A DNA stretch of 64,000 nucleotides, taken from positions 62,001 to 126,000 of the forward strand of contig JADILM010000001.1 in the NCBI GenBank assembly GCA_016617785.1, given 5' to 3'. Source of the DNA: Sporobolomyces roseus (lineage: Eukaryota; Basidiomycota; Microbotryomycetes; Sporidiobolales; Sporidiobolaceae). Of this stretch, positions 56,407-64,000 are shown one piece after another. The notes below the pieces were generated by a model. The model did not search any database. It had not been told where the DNA came from and saw only the letters and a program-made list of their open reading frames with translations. Every line of letters starts with the position of its first letter. Position 1 is the stretch's first letter. A program made the translations under genes and the position numbers.

Positions 56407-57372
56407 ATGATACCGACTCCCTCAACATCTCACCTCAAAGCAAGGGACTTTGAATCAGTTTACGAGCCTGCGGGTAAGCAGACACAGCTCATCATTCTGC
56501 CTTATCGCTCACGATAGGATTCCTCGAGTAGAAGATACTTTTATTCTCCTCGACGCTCTCGAACAAGATGTTGAGTTACTGAAAGGCAGCACGATATGCC
56601 TCGAGATTGGGTGAGTCACATCTAGACATTCTCAAACAAACTATGCTGACCTAACTGAAAGCGTAGGTCCGGATCTGGTTGCGTTTCGGCGTTTTTAGGG
56701 TCAATTTGCGGATCTTCTTCTGCTCGTAAGTCCATTTTCCGCTACTTCAACGCATTCCACGCTTACGAGTTACCTCGAACAGTGTATCTATGTACCGACT
56801 TGAACCCTCACGCTACTCGCTGTACTCATCAAACCGGTCTCGCCAATTCTGTTCCTCTCAATCCAATTCTCACAAACCTCACTTCTTCACTCCTACCGCG
56901 ACTCACTCGTCAAGTAGATCTACTCGTCTTCAATCCTCCTTACGTTGAGACTGAGGAGGAGGAACTATATGATGCGCAAGAGGATGGAACGATAGAGAAA
57001 GCTTGGGCAGGAGGGGAAAGTGGAATGAAGATCACGAATAAAGTGCTCGAACAAGTCGAAGTACGTCTCTTTGCTCATCTTCGTGCACAGTCAGCTCGAC
57101 TGACTCTGTACACTGCTTGTCTAGTCGCTGCTGTCAGAAAGAGGGCTCTTCTACCTTGTCGCGATTCCTCAGAACAAACCTTTGGAAATTCTGCAACAGA
57201 TGAAAGAACGTGGTCTCGAGGGAGAGGCAAGCTGTCTGTCGCATTGGCTGTCGCATCACTCACTGACTCTAAGTTCAACTCGACGCAGATCACGCTGAAA
57301 CGAAGAGCAGGAAGAGAACACCTTCACATTCTCCGATTTCGGCGTTCGACTCATCCGAAACTCTCGACTTGA
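56407..57372 (+). CDS. MTQ2: MTQ2/HEMK2 eRF1 glutamine methyltransferase
   Basis: An S-adenosylmethionine-dependent methyltransferase that, with Trm112, methylates the Gln of the GGQ motif of eRF1. It starts MIPTPSTSHLKARDFESVYE and joins at PA to EDTFILLDALEQDVELL across an intron whose acceptor is CGAGTAG. Motif I is CLEIGSGSGCVSAFLG. The acidic loop is CTDLNPHATRCT. The catalytic and substrate motif is VDLLVFNPPYVETEEEE. SGMKITNKVLEQVE and SLLSERGLFYLVAIPQNKP follow. The last intron begins with GC (57227) rather than GT and ends CGCAG (57288). After it come ITLKRRAGREHLHILRF and the TGA at 57370-57372. About 225 residues, normal for the family. Tail-to-tail with GPI10. Confidence 0.93.
57227..57288 (+). 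other. MTQ2: GC-AG intron in MTQ2
   Basis: The exon ends GGAGAG and the intron starts GCAAGC, with a CTGACT branch-like word before ACGCAG. No GT donor near 57227 keeps the frame into ITLKRRAG, the conserved C-terminal strand of HEMK2-type enzymes. Donor GC-AAG is the commonest non-GT class in fungi. Confidence 0.7.
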
Positions 57373-57426
57373 ATACCTAACTTTACAACAATACCCTTCT
57401 CTATATCTATACCTCACCAGCACGCA

Positions 57427-59800
57427 CTATGACCCCTGCCAATGCAACACGATAATACCACCTTTCCTTCTCTCGTCCTCATGCCATCCTCCGATCCCGT
57501 TCCAGAACTCTCGCTCAACTCGATACCCTTTCTTCTCGAACAAATCTCCTACGCTCTCACAATCCTCTCCTAGTCGACAAGGTTCTTCGAGGAGATTCTT
57601 GAAAACTACAAGGTGAGATGGCCAAGTATGAGACCAACCTCTGTCGAACTTTCGATCCAGAAGGTCTTGTCGGGCTTTCAGTATCGACGGACTTGTGGAA
57701 GAAAGAGCGAAAGGATCTGGAGCAGGGAAAGGGGAAGGAGGAAACGAAGGGTCGACATGAGGAGGGAAACGATCGATGAAATAGGTAGAGGGTGATGCAT
57801 AGAAATGATCAGATTGATCACGATATGAATTGGAAGGCTGTCCCCTGGAGTCGGAGAGTACGCGTCGTCAGTCAGGGGCGAGCGGGAAGAAGGGGAGAGA
57901 AGCGAGACGAACAAGACTGGAGGTTCGCAGCCTATGAACCATATGAGACCTCCTTCTCCACTTCCGTTCCCTTCTGATACGTCGCTCATCTCCAACTCCT
58001 TCGAGTGCAGATGACTCTGCCATGGTGTAGAGTGACAAGGCATAACGAATCCAACGCTCTCGATCCGTCTCGACCCATCGTCCTTCGTTCGTTTCGATCC
58101 TACACGCTGTGAACGCATTTCGTCTCGGAGCCACATCATGACATCGTTCTGGCCTTTCGTGTGGTATGCGCTGAGGTAGAGTGCCGGAAGAAGCGAGACG
58201 AGGAGAATGGCGAGGTGTGAACTTCGGATTCTGACTTTCGCTGCGAATCGTCCGAAGGGGCCGAGAGGAATTGATCGCTTGTCGTGCGAGGGAGTCTGAG
58301 GGACGTTCAAGCGGGAAGCGGTGACGAGGGCGAGCGAGACGAAGAGGTGCAGAATCGGGAGAATGGGATGAAGGAACCTCCATTCTTTGTGACTGAGTAA
58401 CGAGTAAGATAGTGTCGTTCCTGCTGCTGTCCAGCCGAGTTCCCGTATTGCTGATTTGTTCTTGAGAGTGGTACGAGAGGAGGTGTAGAACGTTCGCAGT
58501 CCGTCCAGGAAGAAAGGTAATTGAGTGAGGAGAAGGAGGGGAATCGCTTGGAAGAGGTAGAAGTGCCATGGGTTCTGGCCATAGAAGAGCGAAATAGAGT
58601 GGAAAACGTTCGTCGAGAGGAAGCGAAGGGGAGTGAAAGTTGGTATTTGGTAAAAAGCGGTGTCGAGGACGAGGAAGAAAAGGATCGCGAGAAGTCTGAA
58701 GAATGCGAGTTGATCAGCTTTCGTCGGTGCGTCGTCTCGGAAGTACGAGTAAAAGAAGGTGACATGTATGCGAGCTTACGAAATGATCGAAGCTGACGAA
58801 ATGATCGAAACTTTTTGTCGAGTTGGACTTTGCAAGACAAGTCGAGAACCGAGGATGAGCCAGATGATTGCATTCGAGGGTCGTATGATCGTGGCGAGAG
58901 CAGCAAATCCGAGGGCAAGTGATAACGAGCCGAGACTGTGTTTGCATGTACGATTCGAGCTAGTCAGAAAGATGAACTAAGCGATGAGAGTCGAATCGGA
59001 TTCACCTTGTCTCCTTCACGTTCTGCTTGTTCTCGTCATCTGCGTCTCTCTCTACAATATTCCTCCGTCGGTAGGCTTCCCATGGCCAATGCCGAAGAGC
59101 CCAGGCCGTCAGAGCGGTCTCTGTCGAATTCGAAAGTGTTCTTGTCGAGGTGAAAAAGTTGAAGAACGAAGTCAACGAAACGACGAGCTATACCATGGAA
59201 TGGTTGTCAGTGTCAGCTCGACACCACATAGCTCGTCGCAATGCAGCAAGAGCACAGTGTGAGGAACAGGAGAGGAAGGGGAGACTCACTGCAGCGTTTC
59301 CATATTCATTCCCTAGCGCTTCCTCAGCCAGACCCTTGACAGCTAAATCAGTTGACGCTGCTATACATGCTTGTAGTAATCTCGGTGCAAGAATCTGTTC
59401 ACATTCCAACTCCAGTCAATGAACGAACCTCTCCCTCTCTCCTGCGAAAGGACAGTAGAGAGAAAGGGCGACAACTCACCAACCAATCACCTCGATCATC
59501 CAGCCCACTCATTCGCAATATCTCGTACACTAGAGCAGTTGGCACTACGCTCAACGGACTCCTGATCCCTCCCTTTCCTCCATCCTTCAACATTTCCCTC
59601 CAATCTTGCCAACTCGAGCTGTCACCTCCGCTACTCCTAGTACGCCATTCCCAAGTTTTCCAACCATATCCAAACACCCACAGATGAGCCGGTTCGAGGG
59701 ATTGCCAGTATTCGTCGGGTTGAAAGAAAGAATGGGACAAGAACGCGTTGATTAGCCGGAAGGAGAGTGATATGAGGAAGGGTGATGACGGAAGAGGCAT
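57427..59800 (-). CDS. GPI10: GPI10/PIG-B GPI mannosyltransferase III
   Basis: An ER membrane mannosyltransferase (GT22) that adds the third mannose to the GPI precursor. ATG 59800 opens MPLPSSPFLISLSFRLINAF, then the lumenal active-site strip FFQPDEYWQSLEPAH and VFGYGWKTWEW. A second exon, after an intron, reads ILAPRLLQACIAASTDLAV, as in PIG-B proteins. Many hydrophobic exons follow. The C-terminus reads GYRVEREFWNGIGGWHED then RRKGGIIVLHWQGS, the conserved F/W...DERRKGxxxVL ending of Gpi10, with TAG 57427-57429. Internal exons between about 57600 and 59200 were not all resolved. The stop is 54 bases from the MTQ2 stop on the other strand, so the 3' UTRs probably overlap. Confidence 0.85.
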
Positions 59801-60292
59801 CCGGAGATCACTATACTGCTACGACACGGAGTCGCAGGAGTATCGATCAAGCGAGATAGCGACCAGACTTTTCACGGCCTCGCTGTTCCCCTTCTCCTCT
59901 TCTTATCAGGTTATTTGAGTCGGAATCGAGGTCGATGGATTGCAAGTACAGGTGGAGTGTTATTTCAGCGACGGTTGAACCGGATTCAATCGACGGAGGT
60001 GAGTGTGAGACTACATTCTCTCGACTCGAGAAACGAAGGGGATAGATCGTGAAGGCGTTACCGTACCGGGAGCCAGTCGTTTTATTCATTATCCGAAGAG
60101 GTTCTCGATCACCAAGATCCGCATTATGGCTTGGAAAAGGAGGGACTCAGACAAATTGAATTTGTTTTTTGTGGAACCTTCGGAACTCCACTTCGCCCTC
60201 ATTCAACACCTCTCTCTCTCTCCTTCTCCACCCTCTCTACCTCTCCTGATCCCCTCCTTTCTCCCTCGTACACCTTACCTCGATCACCTTCG
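59801..60292. other. Divergent promoter region, GPI10 / secreted protein gene
   Basis: About 490 bases between two divergent start codons. Pyrimidine-rich just before 60293. No supported gene. Confidence 0.5.
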
Positions 60293-61607
60293 ATGCCTTC
60301 GCTCTCCTCGACTCTATCGTTCGCAGCAATCATTTCATCAGGTTTCGCTCAACTACTCGCCGATGGAACCTATATGCAATCGGGAGCGATCAATGCGAAT
60401 CTCATGTGGCAGGCATCGGGGACACTGAGCAAAGGAAGGTGTCCCATCGTAGCGAAAATCAGTGACTGCTATATTTCGTTCGTCTCGTTTCCAACTATCT
60501 CTTTCCGGTCGTAATGGTCGCTGATCCCGCTGATCTCGCGATGAATCGATAGGAATCTGGGCGCAAGTGGAAATCTACAAAGCACGACGAAACCGACAAC
60601 GACGACTCGGGAACGACGAGCTATCGAACTGTACGATCCTTCGAAGAGCCGTAGCATCCTCGCCGCAATGAGTCCAGCCGAACGAAGAGCGATCGCAGAC
60701 GACGAAGATCTCATCAGCTACTTCGACGCCTTCCCGGAACAAGCTGTAGTAGCAGATGCGACCGGACTTGTCAGTTTTCACATTCTGCATTTCTCGAAAA
60801 CTTTCGCTGACACCCCTTCCCGCTCACAGCAAAAAAGACAAGTCGCTACTTGCTCAACGAAACCTGTGCCTACAGCTACGGCTACAGCCACAGGCACCAA
60901 ACCTCCTCCAACTGCGACAAGTACACCACCGCCTCCTTCACCTCGTCAAAGGAACGAATTCCTCACCTGGCCCGGAGCCGCTGCTGGAACGACATGGAAG
61001 TACACGTGGAAGAGCTATCAAACACGCAGCTCCTCTACCACCCCGAATTTCTTCCATGCCTGGCAGTGAGTTCTTGTCTATCTTTTTTCTTTTCGGGTCT
61101 CGCAACTGACTCAGATCCGTCCATTTCTTGCAGAATCTTGCGACGAGATGCTTGTGGAGGTCCTGTGATTACTCTCGACTATACGAATGGTCAGGTTCGA
61201 ATCAATGATTACGCTCGAGGCTGCCTATCCTGCGTTCAACCTCTCGCAGCCGATGTATCGTAAGTCACCCCGCATCTCGTTCAATGCTTTCTTCTTTCGC
61301 CGCTCTCTTCTCCGCGTCTCTCTCGTCTCTGCAAGCTCAAGCTTTACTGAACTTTCTCGCGCTTCGCAGATATTGGTTTGGGAAAACGATTTCGCACACG
61401 ATTCAAGTCACTTATGGAATCTCAGGCTCCTTCTCTTACTCTGCCTACTCCGATGGCAACCTCCGACGACCTCTCATCACCTACCAAGCAACGGGAGACA
61501 TGGGAAGCAGTGCGAGTCTAAAATACGGGAATTATCGAGCTGCAGTGAGCGGGATTTCGGAAGCGACGGCTTACGTTGGTGATCTCGTTCAAACTCGACT
61601 GTCGTGA
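60293..61607 (+). CDS. Secreted protein, probable concanavalin-A-like glycan-active fold
   Basis: ATG 60293 opens MPSLSSTLSFAAIISSGFAQ, a plausible signal peptide. Joined exons read ELYDPSKSRSILAAMSPAER, DLISYFDAFPEQAVVAD, KRQVATC, a Thr/Pro-rich linker, then a beta-rich domain: LTWPGAAAGTTWKYTWKSYQ, NFFHAWQILRRDACGGPVIT, SYWFGKTISHTIQVTYGISG and SASLKYGNYRAAVSG. It ends DLVQTRLS (TGA 61605-61607). The HAWQ-x-x-R, G-x-V-x-x-x-Y and KxGxYR pattern is that of concanavalin-A-like polysaccharide lyases and glucanases, so I infer a secreted wall- or plant-polysaccharide-active protein. The exact family is not recognised. KRQ could be a processing site. The first donor (GTGTCC) is weak. Confidence 0.7.
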
Positions 61608-61921
61608 AAGGGAAAGGTCTTATCCTTGTTGTGCGGGTATATCGTTTGTATCGATTTCAATCTTGTATCGTTTATCCCTTGTCTGTCTATTTTTCTGCAT
61701 TGCGATTGTATCTCATTCATCGATTCTCGTAGGGCTATTCGATCAACTACTGTAGAGCGTGTTTACGAGAGGAATCCTGCGAAGATCGTCGAAGTGGCGC
61801 TCCAGTCGAAGAAAAATGATGGATGAAGCTAATTTGACTTCGGCGACTTTTGAAAGGATTTAGCCTCCTGAATTTGGTTCCCTTCTTCCCTCCTACCTTT
61901 CGCCTACTTCACGCCAACATC
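61608..61921. other. Spacer between two plus-strand genes
   Basis: About 310 bases of 3' UTR and promoter. No supported gene. Confidence 0.5.
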
Positions 61922-63607
61922 ATGTATACATCATCAGCTATCGATTCAACAACACGCACTGAGTCAAGGACGCCTATCGAGCGTAGGGCCTCGTCCGGTT
62001 CTCACACTTCGGAGTCCTCTTCCTCCTCACTCGAGACACCTATCTCCTACGCTACGGATCCTGAGCATCCGAGTGACGAGCCCGCTCGAACAACCCGTCA
62101 AAAGGTCGATCGTAGGCCTCCGAGTACCTTTGTGAGAATCTTCGAAATCCCTCTCGATAGTTACTTTCGCTGACTTCGCTTCTTTCTGCTAACAGTACCT
62201 AAAGAAGAAAACCGAAATGAACCCTGCCGAGTTCCTTTGCGACCTAGCAACGTGTCCGCCGTCCGTTCATGAGTTGAAAGACGAAAAGATGGATCGAGGT
62301 CGACCACCAACTCATCCGATTTGGAAGGAGAACGTATTCATCATCACTCGAGGTCTCGCACCATTGGCGGTTCAGCAGCTGGCGTATTGGGCGTATCCAG
62401 GTGAGTTCTCAGTCTGTTGCGAGTCTGTCGTGATCGAATGCGGAGGCTCATCTTCGTTCTCCCAGATTCAAAATGGCATGTCGCTCTCGCCTATCCCTTC
62501 TATTGGGTCTCCTTTGTCCTTTTTGCCTTGGCTCTTGTTCACCGGATGAATCGTAAGTACACGAACTAGCTCAAGGTCCGCGTTTGTGCGCTGACTTTGT
62601 TTTTGCTCGTCCGCAAACGCAGACTATCTCGTTGTATACGGCACTCTCGACGAGAAGCAGATTGGCCGCGATAGAACTCCCGATAAGAGTATCATGCATC
62701 TCGCCGGAGGAATCACTTCGTTCATGTTTGTTCGAACTGCGATTCCCTTCTTTTTACGTTACGAAGCCGAGGATCAACCGCTTCTCATGTTCAACTGGAC
62801 CTATCCTCTAAGATTGGCACTCTGGGAAGTTACGCTCGACTACTTCTTTGTGAGTCTGCAACGAATTGCCCGATTCACCGATAGCGACTGACGAATCGAT
62901 CGTCTTTCAGTATTGTTATCATCGCTTGACGCATGAGAACGACTACCTTTGGTCAATCCATCAGCACCACCACACCACGAAACACCCTACTCCCATCCTC
63001 TCTAGTGAGTCCTCACGACCTTGACCGCAACACAGCGAGTCTGAACTGACTTTTCGCTCTTTCAACAGTTCTCGCTGAATCTCGTCAAGAATTCCTCGAA
63101 GTCTTCTCGATCCCGCTCATCACCTCACTACTAGTCCCCATGAACTTCTCAGAGCTATACTTGACTATGTGCTACACTCTCGTAAGCGAAACTTGTCTAT
63201 ATCCGATAGTCGTTTTCTACTAATTCCCTTTCTCTCCTCTCAAATAGTACGTCGAATTCTTGGGCCACAGTGGTATTCGCGCCTTCTGGAACCACCCTAT
63301 CCTCGGATGGGCATTGAAACCATTCGGAATGGATCTTATCGTCGAAGATCATGATTTGCATCATCGTTTCGTGAGTTTCTGTTGTTCAAACTTATTTACC
63401 GCTCCCCTATTTACTCCTGCATTGCTACATAGGGGAAGGGCGGAAAGAACCCCGGAAGTTTTGGTAACTACGGGAAGCGTACGCGTATTCCACTTGTTCT
63501 GTTCGCTCGCACGACTCGCTAACGTTTCTGGTGTTGATACAGAAACCCGTATCTGGGACAGGGTCTTCGGCACCTGTATTGAGAGAGTCGAGTGTTACGG
63601 TATGTGA
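61922..63607 (+). CDS. Fatty acid hydroxylase / sterol desaturase superfamily enzyme
   Basis: A diiron membrane oxygenase of the ER that would hydroxylate or desaturate a lipid or sterol. The N-terminus from ATG 61922 is Ser/Thr-rich and disordered. After an intron come YLKKKTEMNPAEFLCD and the membrane segments WHVALAYPFYWVSFVLFALA and FNWTYPLRLALWEVTLDYFF. The histidine boxes are YCYHRLTHEN (HRxxH), WSIHQHHHTTKHP (HxxHH), EFLGHSGIRAFWNH and EDHDLHHRF (HxxHH). All iron ligands appear present. The tail GKGGKNPGSFGNYGKQTRIW DRVFGT is typical. The frame stops at 63605-63607, but the GTATGT at 63600 could start one more intron, adding a few residues. Substrate cannot be told. It is not obviously ERG3 or ERG25. 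Confidence 0.85.
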
Positions 63608-64000
63608 ACAGCTTTGGCGGTAATGACCATCGTTACACCGCTCCCTTTTGTACACACCTTTCGAATTTCCACTATCTTTCCAGTTCCCGCCCTCACGCTC
63701 TTTACGACAACTTCCACCATTGATTCTCTGTCTATCTGTAATGAAACAAACTCATACCTTACGCTACCGAGCCTCGGAAGTTCCAAGTAGAGAAGCGAGA
63801 AGGTGTTGAAATTGCGGATACAGACTGCTCTCGATGAAAAGGAAAAGGAAGCAGAGAGACTTTCGACCATGACCTACGCTATACAGCGGCTAACTCGTTC
63901 ACGAACGGTCAGCATGAGTAGCTTGGACGAGAGCAGTGAAGCCTGCTGAAACGAGTTTGCGAGCCCTTCGAAGAACGCAATTCTGTTTCTCTCTCCTGTT
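63608..64000. other. 3' flank to window end
   Basis: About 390 bases with no supported gene. Probably the 3' UTR of the hydroxylase gene and the start of the next intergenic region. Confidence 0.45.

Noticed and set aside
1..64000. CRISPR arrays, insertion sequences, LTR or LINE elements, tRNA or rRNA genes
   Set aside because: Looked for repeated spacers, terminal repeats, transposase or reverse-transcriptase motifs and tRNA box words. None seen. Short tRNA-like structures could be missed by eye.

Overview
The window is nuclear DNA of an intron-dense fungus, most likely a basidiomycete yeast or dimorph. I infer this from many very short introns (about 43-75 nt, GT-AG, with CTGAC/CTAAC-like branch points just before the acceptor), genes cut into as many as about 26 exons, and a purely fungal gene set (Zn2Cys6 factors, YRA1, ATG27, TRK, ATP23, FIP1). 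GC content is moderate and TCGA/TTCGA words are very common. I cannot name the species. Because exons are short, coding regions were rebuilt by joining reading frames across introns. Gene ends are firmer than every internal splice site.

Layout. 1-9.4 kb: the 3' part of a mucin-like membrane protein gene, a large RAD54B/RDH54 recombination translocase, and the ER-Golgi protein YOS1, all on +. 9.9-14.2 kb: two unrecognised, probably related minus-strand genes separated by 2 kb without a clear gene. 14.9-21 kb: an ATG27-like receptor (+), a membrane-anchored class 3 lipase (-) and the mRNA export adaptor YRA1 (-). 21-34.3 kb: a large Zn2Cys6 factor (+), a doubtful small gene (+), a GPI-anchored aspartic protease (-), an ITT1/RNF14-type RBR ubiquitin ligase (-) and a bZIP factor (+). 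35-42 kb: two tandem TRK potassium transporter genes (+). 42.6-44.6 kb: a tandem pair of unrecognised paralogs (+). 44.8-49.2 kb: ATP23 (-) and FIP1 (+), divergent from a 90-bp gap. 49.6-53 kb: an odd minus-strand gene with an in-frame TAG and a second Zn2Cys6 factor (+). 53-55.3 kb: gene-poor. 55.3-64 kb: an orphan gene (+), the eRF1 methyltransferase MTQ2 (+), the GPI mannosyltransferase GPI10 (-, tail-to-tail with MTQ2), a secreted probable glycan-active protein (+) and a fatty-acid-hydroxylase-superfamily enzyme (+).

Most genes are ordinary chromosomal housekeeping genes. No transposon, virus, CRISPR array, tRNA or rRNA was recognised. The points most worth following are: the RDH54 protein carrying two DUF2439 modules, one at the extreme N-terminus, as if an Mte1/ZGRF1-like module were fused to RAD54B; 7-nt microexons in two genes that split conserved domains, and a 9-nt last coding exon in ATP23; a GC-AG intron in MTQ2; tandem TRK genes with different second pore loops; two sets of orphan paralogs; and a CAA-TAG-CAA in-frame stop.
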